64,000 nt of DNA, taken from NCBI RefSeq assembly GCF_040958095.1, contig NC_091219.1, forward strand, positions 22,149,037-22,213,036, written 5' to 3'. Position 1 is the stretch's first letter, and the number at the start of each line of letters is the position of its first letter. The notes below the pieces were generated by a model. The model was not told the origin of the DNA. It made no database searches and saw nothing but the letters and a program-made list of their open reading frames with translations. The position numbers and the translations under genes are program-made. This document shows, piece after piece, positions 13,942 through 25,073 of this stretch. The stretch is from Procambarus clarkii. Lineage: Eukaryota; Arthropoda; Malacostraca; Decapoda; Cambaridae.

Positions 13942-14838
13942 TCATCGACAGAGAGCGGAGAAGACACCGGAACGAACACACCAAACAAGACCATTGAGGG
14001 AAACCACAACAAGAGTAGTGCTCAGAACCATGTCCTGGGGCACACCTTCGTATTGCTGAAAACAGGCATAGAGCGCGGTACCAAGGCGCATCCGAAAGGA
14101 ATGACGAGACAGGAAGCTAGGAACAAAGAGAGGGACATTACCACGAAGCCCAAAAGAATGAAGCTGCGACAGATTATGATATCGCAAACTGGTGTCGTAG
14201 GCCTTTTCCACGTCAAAAAGGACCGCAACAACTGAGCTCTTCGCAGCAAAACCAGTACGAATATAGACCTCAAAGTTCACCACGACATCTCTCGTGATGC
14301 GGCACTTGCGGAAACAATTTTCAGAAGGGGAGAGCAGCTGATGGTGTTCCACGAACCACATCAGACGAACATGAACCATACGTTCAAACAATTTGCACAC
14401 AACTTGTGACAGCAATAGGGCCAAAGACCTTAGGGGAAGTACCCACACACCCTGGTTTCCAAACAGGAAGGACAACGCCATCGAGCCACTCCTCAGGGAC
14501 TGACGTCGACTCCCAGATCCCATTACACACACTAAATACAGAGACGTGCACGGAAGGAGATGCCGAAGCATCTCAATGAATACCATTGCAGCCCGCCGCC
14601 GTAGAACCGCAGAGGGCCACGCCACAACGAAGTTCAGAGAGAACGGATCATTATAGGACAGCTGAAGACTAGTGCAGAAATCTAAAGGACGAGACTCAAG
14701 GACAGGTTTACGAAGAACGAAACATTGGGGGAAGATGAACACCACAGCTAACACAAGAAAAGGGCGAACCAAATTCAGAAGCGACCTGCAACGGGTCCGC
14801 CACAACAGTACCACTGAGGTGAAGGACCGGTGAAACAT
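13942..14838 (-). pseudogene. Reverse transcriptase remnant of the non-LTR element
   Basis: A 298-codon minus-strand frame carries decayed RT motifs in order. AVLFDVEKAYD matches motif A (consensus F-D-x-x-K-A-Y-D), and EGVPQDMVLSTTL matches motif B (consensus G-V-P-Q-G-S-V-L-S), with the catalytic-loop Gly-Ser changed to Asp-Met. HSFGLRGNVPLFV lies between them as in relatives. The YxDD box should follow, but a frame change near 13950-14010 obscures it; the next frame begins with DDLSLCCEG, which may be its remainder. Loss of motif B residues and frame breaks make this inactive. Confidence 0.75.
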
Positions 14839-15409
14839 CAGGAACGATCTTGCCCGCTAGCTTCCAGATACGCTTCCAGATCTGGGGCACAGGAGTTTCC
14901 GATGTATTTGTTCAGACAAGATGCCCAACATTAACGTTTAGCTGTACGGATGGCCGTACGGATGGCCCTACGGGCCACCGCGCACTCTTTCCGAAACTAA
15001 AGATTCGCCCGTCTGCCGACGGCGGTGCCTCTTCCAGGCAGCACGCTTACAGCGGACAGCCCGAGCACAATCAGCATTCCACGAGGAAACGCACTTCCTC
15101 GCTCTTCCTGTGTGGGTCCGCGGAAGAGCGGAGGCCAGCGTTGAACACTCATGAAAAACGAGGAGAGCACGAGGGAGAGGCAGAAAGGACAGGTCAGAGA
15201 GAGCAGCACTGAGGGTAAATGGGTTCAAGTCCACCTTAGCAAAATGCCACCTAGGGAAGGAAAAAGAAGGAAGAGAAAAAGGAACCAAGGATGGGGAAAT
15301 GATCACTGCCATGGAGGTCATCAACATTCTGCCACGTGAAATCTAAGTAAAGACAAGAAAACCACAAACATCAAGACAGCAAAGGGTAAGAGTCCCAGAG
15401 TCCAAGGCC

Positions 15410-15970
15410 TCACCAAAATTCACTTGACAGGGAACAACAGAGGATAAAGGGCTCAACAAGGCGACCTCGGGTATTCGTCATATCACCCACCAAAACACAA
15501 TGACGAACATTTAAATCACCAAGCAGGAGCACACGCTCCGGCAAGGAGTCCAGGTGGTGTTTCAAATCAGGAACAGAAAGCCACACTCGGGGGGAGAGAA
15601 ATGGAACAAACTGTACCATTTCCAAAAAACAGATACGAGCTGCACAACAATGGAGACGCGAAAGAACAAATAACCGAACAAAGGGAACATCAGCGCGAAT
15701 CAAGACAGCACATGAATTACCAGCCTGCAACGGGTCCCCACAACAGTACCACGTGAGCAGGAACGAATAGCAACGAAAACGACCAGACCAGGACGAGCAC
15801 CAAGCATCAGCTCCTGGAGACAGACACAAAGGGGCCAAAACACAGAAATTATAACAGACTTCGAGGAAATTGCCATAAAAACATACAAGAACGTTCAAAT
15901 CAAGAATATACTTGGACGAAACGAGAAAAGACAACAGAACAAGGAACAAACAAAGGCGAAAGAGCAACAC
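15410..15970 (-). pseudogene. Endonuclease (EEP-type) remnant of the non-LTR element
   Basis: The minus-strand frame contains LPERVLLLGDLNVRH, a decayed form of the GDFN motif of apurinic-like endonucleases, followed by NTRGRLVEPF as in related arthropod elements. Upstream in the frame, GNSCAVLIRADVPFV resembles the strand that precedes the active site in this family. The conserved Phe of GDFN is Leu here. The domain nicks target DNA to start target-primed reverse transcription. The copy is broken by frameshifts on both sides. Confidence 0.65.
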
Positions 15971-16005
15971 AGCACGTTAAAGAATATCAGGGTCGGGATC
16001 AGGGG

Positions 16006-16696
16006 CTATGGGTAAACTGAGGAAAGACGGAGGGAAGGAAGCGGGAGAACAGACTCGAGGTGGCCGGCCGGGGTCCGGAGGAGGAACACGAGGAGCAAGA
16101 GGGGGAGAGGGGGGGGTGTAGATAGAGGGGAGCGCACCTCAGCAAGAACAGCAACCGAGAGGGAAGCGGGGGCCAAAGAAACCTCAATAGCAGGAACAGG
16201 GAGCGCAACCACTGAAATGGGAGGTGAAGGAGCAGTACAGCCAAAAGTAGGGGCCCACGAAGAAAGCGAAGCCTTCTTAGCCGCCGGGGAGGAGGGAGGA
16301 GAGGAGCCAGGCTTACGCTTCTGACTAAGACACAGGTGTCCCACCAACTACGTACTGGAAAACGGATTCCAGCGTCTCAACAGAAGCTGAACGAGAGCAC
16401 ACACGACGGCCGTTACGAGAGCGATGGACATCACCCTCCACAAACAGGCGGCGGGGAGACTCAATAGATGGAGGAGAAGGAGGATGGGAGGGAGACGAGG
16501 AAGAAAACACAGGAGACATGTCACACCGAGTAGAAAGAAGGAACCCCACACAAGACAACCAGGAGGGGGCACCCTTTGGGACAACCCAAAGGAACAGAGG
16601 AGGCGGCAGTGGGCGTATCAGGGTCCAAGGCCTGGAAACGGTTGAGTCTGATGAAGGTGGGAAGGACGAGGAGAGGAAGAGCGCAACATTTCTCAC
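16006..16696 (-). pseudogene. ORF1 (gag-like) remnant of the non-LTR element
   Basis: Two overlapping minus-strand frames form one broken product. The upstream frame (16696 down to 16325) ends in a charged region with SRNGRRV followed by VETLESVFQYVVGGTPVS. The downstream frame (16347 down to 16006) continues with KRKPGSSPPSSPAAKKA and a Pro/Ser/Leu-rich low-complexity tail. A frameshift near 16330-16345 separates them. ORF1 proteins of these elements bind the element RNA. I see no zinc knuckle here, so the assignment rests mainly on position upstream of the endonuclease remnant and on composition. Confidence 0.5.
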
Positions 16697-18299
16697 TAGA
16701 AAAATCTATAAGCAAAGAAAATTTATTTTATAAAGTCAACACTTTTACACAACTTTGATTCACAGGTTAAGGCTCTTCACTTAAATGAAAGTCCTCGCTA
16801 TGAGTGCCCCGATATGCCTGTAGTAGTTGTCAAACTGCAACTTATTTCAGGACCTCAATGTCAACCTCGTACCATCACCCTCCAACTCCGTTATTCCACA
16901 ACACCCACACACTTAACTATTGCATGCCGCCAATCTACTCCCTTCATCCATTGTTTGTTTGAAAAATGTAACAAATGCAACCAAATCACGTCCACCACGC
17001 CCTATTGTCACGTCAATTTACTTACCTGGACCTCCAGTGGGTGCCGCTTCAATATTCACCACTGCGTTAATCCCGGTACACTTGCCTTACTGGCAACGTT
17101 ATTAACTACTTGCTTTAACACTTATCTAAGGTATGGTCAAACAGTTCATCGAACTACGTTATGAGGCTTTCGCGCTATTTTATATGCATACTCATCCGCT
17201 CTGTTGCTATTGGGAAACGATAAATTGAATAATGTTATTACTTTGTGTTATTGCATCCACTTCTCCCTGCAACATGCGACACTGACATGTAATTTAAACT
17301 AAATTAACCTCATCGTTGATAAATTGGAATTTATTATATCCAAAACTACCACCAACACTAACGATTTTATTTCAACTTCATTAATAAATCTTTCACAACG
17401 TGAACAGTAATTCTTGCCAAACTAGCTTCCTGTCACATTCAAATTCCACAATTAACTTAACTACTCTGGCGCCTCACCCTGACATTGAAACAGCCACAAA
17501 ACAAACAAACACCTTTACACTGTAGTCAAGTGGCAAAACCTACAACCTATCCCCCCGAAAATTCTACAACAATACTCAGACACTTGCCAGAAAGTGTTCA
17601 TTATTCGTGAAGTTGAAGCGTCTCGCTGTTCAACTTCCAGACAGCCCAAGGGTCCTGGCAACCAGTCCGGTATTACCTGTAAGAACCCAACAGTTAACCT
17701 CACGCTACAATATAAATTATTCAATCATGCCTATACCAGACCTTTAATTGCAACCTGCACCTACTGAAAGTTAATTTGATGTAGCTGCTCATTTCAAATG
17801 CATATTTTAAAGCCACACATACAACCTGGATAGTAAACAGCTTTTGCAGCTGTTACTTGTGCGTTTACACCCTCTGACCAGCCTAATACTATTAATAAAT
17901 ATGTAGTGAGACTGAAGCTATGTGGTCGTCCAGTTTTAAATTTAAGACACTAAAAAAAAACCTGAACACGATTTAACGGCTTGGTGCGGTATCCTAATAA
18001 AATATTAACATACCTCTTTAACGTGGTATTCAATAACATCTTTTAACTCATATCTGCTAACTCAAGTAGCAGATCTAGCCAAACCTCGACATCTGCAACC
18101 ACCTTCTGCTCGGCATCGTCCAAGACTTGTTTCATCGGTCCACCACTGGTCCCATCACAACGGTAGTCTCCTCCACATTCCTACATCACCAGTAGGCTCC
18201 TTTCAAGCGATGCCTCTTCTTCCAACCATTACCTCATTCACTTAATAGCCCTGAAAATAATAACAGTACAATTAAATACATATTTATACATTTCTTTAG

Positions 18300-18730
18300 T
18301 ACTGATTAGGGATCAGGACTAAAATTAACTGCCTATATATATATCCCCCAAGAGGGTATATACGGCAGCTGTAAAATATAGATTTTTGACCCTATGTATT
18401 GGCTTTTTGCGGGTGTACAATATGAGTGTAAGCTAGGGGATCTGTCAGCCCTAGCGACCCCAAAGGGTAACGGGGTACCAGCTCAGAGTAACATCACGCC
18501 CTAACACTAACTTGTACACCACAACTATGCCAATACTGGGGTCAAAATAACGTTCCGTCGAGCCTCACCCACCAAGTCGACTCAACAGCCAATCACGTTT
18601 CGATTTTCCAATTGACGTCACTTCTCGCAACCTCTACTCTCATTGGTCGGCTCCACCTAATTGGATAATCTAGTAATTCATGACAATTATGTATGAAAAC
18701 TAAAGTATATATACCCAATGTATGAGAAAC
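18300..18730 (+). promoter_or_regulatory. Promoter-like block, copy A
   Basis: The block holds a CCAAT box (18589-18593), a TGACGTCA palindrome of CRE/ATF type (18613-18620), two inverted CCAAT boxes (ATTGG at 18642 and 18660) and a TATA-like GTATATATAC at 18705-18714. This is the arrangement of a polymerase II promoter reading rightwards. No coding region follows; the next sequence is ACAGT-type simple repeat. It may drive a non-coding transcript of the repeat unit or be the relic of an element's promoter. Motif identity is seen; function is inferred. Confidence 0.4.
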
Positions 18731-18847
18731 ATACATATACCATATGTATGAGAAACAATGACTTTACACTCACAAATTATTACTTTTGATTACTTAATAA
18801 TAAGTATTATTAAAATGAATAAATAATAGGATTACTTATTCAAGCTG

Positions 18848-19076
18848 TAAGTACAGTACACTATAGTACAGTACCGTACAGGGCATTCCACTACACTACT
18901 GTTGCCTACACAAAACTACACTACCGTACAATACAGTATGGTAATGTACAATATCGTACACAATAAAACAGTATAATGCAGCGCAATACAGTATAATACA
19001 TTACCGTACAGTCCACTACAATGCACTACAGAGCAGTACAGTACACTATAGGACACCAAAGTACACTACCGTACAC
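18848..19076. repeat. Degenerate ACAGT/GTAC simple repeat
   Basis: Imperfect 5-10-bp repeats around GTACAGTAC and ACTACA, rich in GTAC (RsaI) sites and partly self-complementary. The same repeat family occurs in every unit. Confidence 0.8.
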
Positions 19077-19561
19077 TCACAGTTCCTTACTTGCCTTTCA
19101 AATGTACCAACGGCATCACCATTACAATTTTGTTCTACTTAAATAACTGTTTCTTCAATGTATCAATGGGGAGAGAACACATTGGTGCAATGGCGGTCTA
19201 TGGCAACTGACGCTAGTATCACTAACCACCATTAGTATTGGATTATTACCTTTCCAACCCTTCATTTTCCTCTATAAACCACACCAATGTATATTTATAT
19301 ACGTCATTTAAGCCATACATGCACACTGCAACTAGTGATAACGATTATTTAACATGCAATCAATTAGTGTTTTTACACATTTATGCAAAGTCATCGCTCA
19401 TTTGGATTTATAAAGATCTTGTGCGTTAGACTTTTGATCATTTGAACTCTTCTCATTGGTTTTTAGAGAATGGCGCTATATTATGCTTTGTTCAGCTAAG
19501 CTAAGCAAGCAAGCAACGCTAGACTGCACTAGCACACGGTAAGATAGGTAAGGTTAGATAG

Positions 19562-19797
19562 AGTACCGTCAAATATAGGGTACAATACAGGGTACAGTGC
19601 ACGCTACAATACAGTACAGAACATTATAGTACACTACCCTACAGTACCGTTCACTACAGTCTAGTACAATACAGTATAGGACAGTGCAGTACAGGGTGCA
19701 GTACATTACACAACAGTATAGTACAGCATAGTGCAGACCAGTACAGTACAATACATTAAAGTGAAGTACAATGCATTGTACATACAAGTACCGTGGA
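19562..19797. repeat. Degenerate ACAGT/GTAC simple repeat, second block of copy A
   Basis: Same repeat family as 18848-19076. It produces a meaningless open frame rich in Tyr, Cys and Leu on the minus strand. Confidence 0.8.
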
Positions 19798-19804
19798 ACA
19801 TTTT

Positions 19805-20190
19805 TCTACTGCAAATTCCCCCAAACAAATCCGACTACAAATTCCCCTAAAAATAATATTAGAAATTACCCGAGAAATCACCATACAAAATTCCTACTAG
19901 GATTCCCCTAAAAAATCTACTAAAAAATCACCTATAAATGTTACTACAATTCCTACTATAAATCCTACAAGCAATCCTACTACGAAACCCCTACAAATTC
20001 AACTAAAAATCATCAACAAATTATACTTTGATTCCTCCTATAAATCCTACTACAAATCTCTATAAATCATACTAGCAATCCTACTACAATTCATACTAGA
20101 CAAACTATTACGAATCTCACTAAAAATCCAACTACGATTCCCCTAAACATTCTACTAGAAATTACCGACAATACTGACAATTCCTACTAT
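19805..20190. repeat. Degenerate CTAC/AATCC repeat
   Basis: Loosely repeated phrases of 10-14 bp around AATCCTACTAC and ATTCCCCTA, strongly diverged. The equivalent block in copy B is at 28460-28800. Confidence 0.6.
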
Positions 20191-20692
20191 TTTCTTCAAT
20201 ATTTCATATTATTCTTCACTCAATATAAATGCAAATGTTCATTTGTGCATAACCGCTATTCAACCTAACTTGTTTACCGATTGCCTTCATTTTTGACACA
20301 ACGTTGCCTTCCAATAGACGCGTCTTTTTTATATACCTACTATACAGATGGCACACCTGTGACAGGTAAAACTATGCTTTCCTTCAAAACACCACCATCT
20401 CTTCCATGTCAAAGCAACACACATGTTATACTAAATATGTTAAAATTACATTTCAATGTTTCTGATTGCAATGATAATTTGATTTTTCATACATTCTGAT
20501 TTATATCCATTTGGATTTCATTATTTGGTGTCATTTCCCTTGGAATTGAGCTGTGTTGTTTACCATCCCGATCATTTCATGAATATATTTGTTTTCCCAT
20601 ATTTTCATGACTTTCACTGAAATTCTTATATTTCACTGCTGGAAACATCACATCACTTCATGTTCCCAATTTTCTCATGGGAACATGACACC

Positions 20693-20820
20693 ATTTGGGA
20701 ACGCATCGGACGAGGGCGTGGGGAATGGTTGGGAGGCCCAGGAGACGGTGAGGGGGGAATGGTGGGGGGAAGATTGGGGGACAAGGAACGTTGCTGTGGC
20801 TCACCAACGCATTGCCAGGT
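20693..20820. repeat. G-rich block of the macro-repeat (copy A)
   Basis: A purine-rich block beginning TTTGGGAACGCATCGGAC, with several G-runs and a well-conserved end (TTGCTGTGGCTCACCAACG). It is shared with 29308-29420 in copy B, where about 30 bp of the G-rich part are missing. No coding function is recognised. Confidence 0.5.
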
Positions 20821-20825
20821 ACTGT

Positions 20826-21130
20826 TAGTATTCAATAATATTGTTCAATATTGATATTCTTATTATTCAATAGTATTGAATAATATACAATATTATTGAA
20901 TATTAATATTATTCATTAATATCGATTATTATTCATTAAGTCAATAAAATTAAATATTCAATAACATTTATTATTCAAAATTGCCCAATACTATTCAAGA
21001 ATATTAAATATGGATCAATATTATTAATAAATATTTATTAATATTGATTATTATTCAATATTCTACATTTTTGCCTTCAATTTGGTCTATATTTTATTCA
21101 ATATCATTTAATGATCTACAATAATGAATA
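20826..21130. repeat. AATATT-rich block of copy A
   Basis: AT-rich sequence made of diverged TTCAATATTGA and ATTATTCAATA phrases, the same vocabulary as the satellite at 1-9062 but without the CTTC/GAAG steps. The equivalent in copy B is at 29425-29760. Confidence 0.6.
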
Positions 21131-21537
21131 TTTTTGCTAGGGGATTTCTACGTTACCTGAACCTAACTTCTGCCACTTTCCTTCTGTTCTCTTCACATAG
21201 CAAAATACGCACAATTCCACAACACGCTTGGTGCTCACATCTCAACTCAAAGTCCACACAACGTCCTCCAGCCGCCGACCCAAAGCTACACATGCCCCAC
21301 TAGGTCCAGGAACAGTCACGAGGTACAGTCCAGCCAGGACCATCTTCCCAATGTCAGGTCAGGACTATATGCAATCGATTTTTCACTTGCATATAGTCAT
21401 GGGGACCATTCACGACTGTTACCATTTGTGTTCCTCACCTGTGCCCCAAAGACTGACACTATTTGATAAATTCATATGCCCAACATTACCATCAGAGTGC
21501 CGGCACGGAAGTGGTTCAAATAGCTTCGGCTATCACT

Positions 21538-21650
21538 GCCTTATGTACGGTCGTGATGGTCAAGTGCATTAAGGCATCCTGTACATACCAGTTGCGTTGC
21601 TCCTGCCAGTATGGGCTTTGACTCACTTCTCGGGTGCGAGTTTTCAGATA
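21538..21650 (+). mobile_element. tRNA-derived SINE fragment, Leu/Ser-like (copy A)
   Basis: GATGGTCAAGTGCATTAAGGC resembles an A-box region and GGGCTTTGACTC a decayed B-box region of a leucine- or serine-type tRNA. CACTTCTCGGGTGCGAG follows. Better copies lie at 30174-30280 and in the palindrome at 50968-51162. Confidence 0.55.
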
Positions 21651-22494
21651 TATATGCACACATACATACACGTATACAGCTAGGATCATTACCTATATCT
21701 ACAATAATTATCCTAACTATGTACCTATAATAAATACCTTACATATCTTAGGATATGTAGCATATGCTAATAAAGGATAATTATTTTATATATATATACA
21801 TTATATATTGATAATCTAGAATAAATATCGTAATCTGGATATGTATATCTGATAACCTAGATGCATCCAAAATATATATACATCTAGATTATATATATCT
21901 ATTATTTTATTTTAAATAAATATGTATTGTACAAAATATGTACTGAACCATGTCACGAGATTTAACTACAAATCAAGCCCTACAGTCCATGTACATATAC
22001 AAAACATAAAACTACGTATTACAATCTTGGTCGTAACTCCAAGTAACAAACCATACACTTATTACTGTGCACACAACTGTTGAACATTACTAAAGGTTAT
22101 TAACAATACTATGTTTGCGTATATTATTTAATGAGTTCTATTAGTCTCCTGCTTCAGACTTATCAAAACTACATTCAAAATTCCCAACTTGTACATTACA
22201 AATCAACTAATACAATAATGAAAATGTCATGCTGGCTTTACAAGACTGTAATTACCATATTTGTATCCTCACATTCCTTATGTACATTCTTGTATATGCA
22301 TAAATAAATGCTGACAGTACACTCCTGTAATAATGGCACATATCACTATCTCCTAACTGATAAATATTAAAGGATTACCTTTGACATGCAATTCCACAGT
22401 GAGGTCATAGGTCCCTTTACAAATCTATGCATAAGTATCCAATGGTAAAACAAGATATACATTTTAAGGCAAACATATCCATGGACACCCCTTA

Positions 22495-22608
22495 GTCAAC
22501 AGACAAGCAATCATCCTTATCTTGATCCTTGGTTTTATCAGAAACCTCCTCCTCTTCTTCTTAATTCTTACTGCCTTCCTCTTTACCTTTCTTCTTTCCC
22601 AAGGCCTG
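22495..22608 (-). pseudogene. Exon-like fragment coding a Lys/Glu-rich tail (copy A)
   Basis: On the minus strand a pyrimidine tract and CTTTCAG, the form of a 3' splice site, are followed by a frame reading ALGKKKGKEEGSK and then, after an in-frame TAA, EEEEEVSDKTKDQDKDD and CLSVD-stop. Such a charged C-terminal tail before a stop looks like a last exon of a host gene. I cannot name the protein. The internal stop marks it as a pseudo-exon or as non-coding. Confidence 0.35.
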
Positions 22609-22929
22609 AAAGTAAAAAATAAAATATATGAATGATTGATTCTATATTACCATGACTTTTATTGACACTCCAAATACAATACTAAATATCATGTATGCTC
22701 TACTGTCCTAGTTGTATTTACAGCCGATGAACTACACTAAATCGACAACTAAACACTATCAATCCTATTAGTTTTTAAATCTAATTTTAATGCTAGGGAT
22801 ACTCGTCCAAACACTTGGTCATTATTTAAACATTCAATTTATCTCTTCTGTTTATTATCCAAAATATTTCACTCAGTATGTATCCATATTGGCAATTCAC
22901 AACTATGAGCCAAACTATCAAATGTCTAG

Positions 22930-23196
22930 TTATGTGAGATGACAAAAGCATATTACTGTATTGTATAGTGTGGGCGATACGCAACCATTTACTTTGTTGG
23001 TACTAACCAAATAGCTGGAAACATCCTGGCACTGTGTGGTCAGCTCACAATGACCTGAAGTAACATCCTTCCCAGTGATATCACAGTAACCTATGACATC
23101 AGGTAAGTTACAACCTACATTTGGATGTGCATCTATATAGATTAAGTAATTATCAACACAATGCACCAAACCAGGAAGGCTATGTACCACCATCAA
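22930..23196 (-). other. Unrecognised small open frame, conserved in copies A and B
   Basis: A minus-strand frame of 88 codons contains HPNVGCNLPDVIGYCDITGKD, and the copy B version at 31592-31861 differs at only a few residues. A phrase ending in TACTTCAG|GT could be an exon-intron border. Conservation may reflect nothing more than the recent duplication. No family is recognised. Confidence 0.25.
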
Positions 23197-23720
23197 ATGG
23201 CCGGAATAATCAGAGGGCGCTAAATATCACTAAGGATGCCAATATGAGAACAGAAACGCACAAAGCGAACGATACCAAATTTATCAAATTCACAAAGAAT
23301 TCGATCGAGGGACAAGTGACTGCAAGGGATAGTCGGAAACCAGAGCATAGAGAATGCCATAAAGTTCTGCCGTGAAGATGCCAAGTTTCCAGAGGCAGGG
23401 CGACACACATATCTGGTCAGGAAATAACTTGTGATGGCCTACACTGTCTGCAATCTTAGACCCATCAGTGAAGATGGAAATGAAATGGGACTGTGAAGAA
23501 GTGTTCAAAGAAAACGCATTTCTGAACTGTAGGAGGGGTAAAACCTTTAGTAATGTGGCTCAGGCATTTACTAATTTAGCAAGGCAGACCCTCCACAGGA
23601 GGGCAAACATGGAATACTAGCAGAAATATTCTTAATACTAACCGAAACAGGATTTTGCAGCCGACAAAACTGACCAGAAAGACGGAGATGGGTGAAGGGG
23701 TACAGGAGGGGTAAAAGTCA
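23160..23720 (-). mobile_element. I/Jockey-type retroelement fragment with internal deletion (copy A)
   Basis: Read on the minus strand, RNase H pieces (FTDGSK, then FTAELYGILYAL) run into the C-terminal tail HLSLDRILCEFDKFGIV, which also ends the element at 12407-12931. The material normally between them, including the Cys/His cluster, is missing, so the fragment carries an internal deletion. It is frame-broken and inactive. Confidence 0.65.
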
Positions 23721-24482
23721 AAGCACGACATACGCAACAGTCAGGGGTATTATAAGGTCATCATAAACACAGACTCGACTCAAGGTCACGGCCTCTTCCA
23801 TTACTCGCCACCGTGGCGTTCCTCCTCCTCTCCACCACATGCGCATTTCTCAAACAAGATACTTCATCGTTCTGTTCCACCCAGCCACAACCTCTCCACA
23901 CGCTACCATCCTGGAATTCCATAATATGCGTCAACTTATTATCGACAACATTTCCTATTCTGTTCTACAACCATCTACGAACACTCCATTAACAATTCCT
24001 TATATTAAACATTTCCGCAATGAAGAACATTTCAGTATATTTCAACATCTAACAATTTCGATATTAATTTCATATAGGTTGACAAACTTTTAACACCCTT
24101 TATATGACAACTACAATACATAACACATTTTCAACCTCTGACGAGTCATACTTTTATATACAATTCATTCAGACCCCAACCATCACAAACCACACCCCAC
24201 CCACCTCAAAACTACCCGTTTCTTACACATACAATTGCAGTGTTAAACGCAATTTTTTACCTCCTCGGGGTTTAGTCATCCCGCAAATTTAATCCCCTCA
24301 GCCTCATTTCCTGTTACACTTCTGCCTAGCCAACATTAACTGCTAAACAACTACCTACTAATACCTATATCACCACACATTCCCGCTTACTTCTCCAGGG
24401 ACATCTCTTCCTAGTACACAATTCTCAATTAACACTACAAAATCAACTCAACACCAATATACTTACTGCTACACACGACAAC

Positions 24483-24508
24483 CAACACCCCCACCCCCCC
24501 CCCCCCCC
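24483..24508. repeat. Poly-C run (copy A)
   Basis: A run of C broken by one A, immediately before CATGGACCAATACC. The matching run in copy B is at 33159-33173. Confidence 0.9.
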
Positions 24509-25048
24509 ATGGACCAATACCTGAAGCTCAACCTCAAGTTAACAACGCACTTACATTTCAAGGACGAACAATCAGGACATTTTCCTTTCAATTCTGCCTA
24601 TATTGCTCTTACAACACGCGCTACCCCTCATTACAATTTTCAATTTACACTAATATTAATGCACACCGCCTACACACCTCCCCCCCCAACTGTAATGTCG
24701 CCACCCACCTACACATTTAACAGCCTCGTCTCCAGTGCAAATTAATCCACCGCAACATTTACATTCCCTCAGTGTATCAACACATTATTAACCCTTCATT
24801 TTATGACTTCCTCCTATGAAGGTGGTCACGCTTATTTCATGCAGTACCATTAACATTATAAACTATATGCCTTACTCCAATTAAATATTCTAATGGTTAT
24901 TGTTACTACCAGCTGTACGTCAAACAACCTACAGCTAAATATGTCTACGTCACTAAGACAGCAAGACAACGGATTTTCAAACGTTCCCCCTCTCATGTCA
25001 AATTAAAGTGCTCTGGTAACCAGAGTACATAAACTCCCCATTAAACGC

Positions 25049-25073
25049 TTGGTGAGGGGGGGGGGGGGGGGGT
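25049..25073. repeat. Poly-G run (copy A)
   Basis: About twenty G residues after GCTTGGTGA. In copy B the same position (33363-33374) has a run about half as long. Confidence 0.9.

Larger units (their letters stand above)
12314..16720 (-). mobile_element. Decayed I/Jockey-type non-LTR retrotransposon
   Basis: Going down from 16.7 kb on the minus strand, the remnants appear in the order expected of a non-LTR retrotransposon: a Pro/Ser-rich gag-like ORF1 remnant, an endonuclease remnant, a reverse transcriptase remnant, an RNase H motif and a C-terminal region with a Cys/His cluster. The reading frame changes many times and there are many stops, so the copy is dead. The RNase H domain points to the I/Jockey part of the tree, where some clades carry one. 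A related C-terminal fragment lies in both full copies of the downstream tandem unit (23160-23720 and 31820-32350). No poly-A tail or target-site duplication was identified. Confidence 0.75.

Noticed and set aside
16348..16645. Several overlapping Pro/Arg/Ser-rich frames on both strands
   Set aside because: They are shadows of the GC-rich ORF1 remnant of the minus-strand retroelement.
22930..23196. Conserved Cys-rich small protein
   Set aside because: Its conservation in copy B is no higher than the surrounding recent duplication, so it is listed only as an unrecognised open frame.
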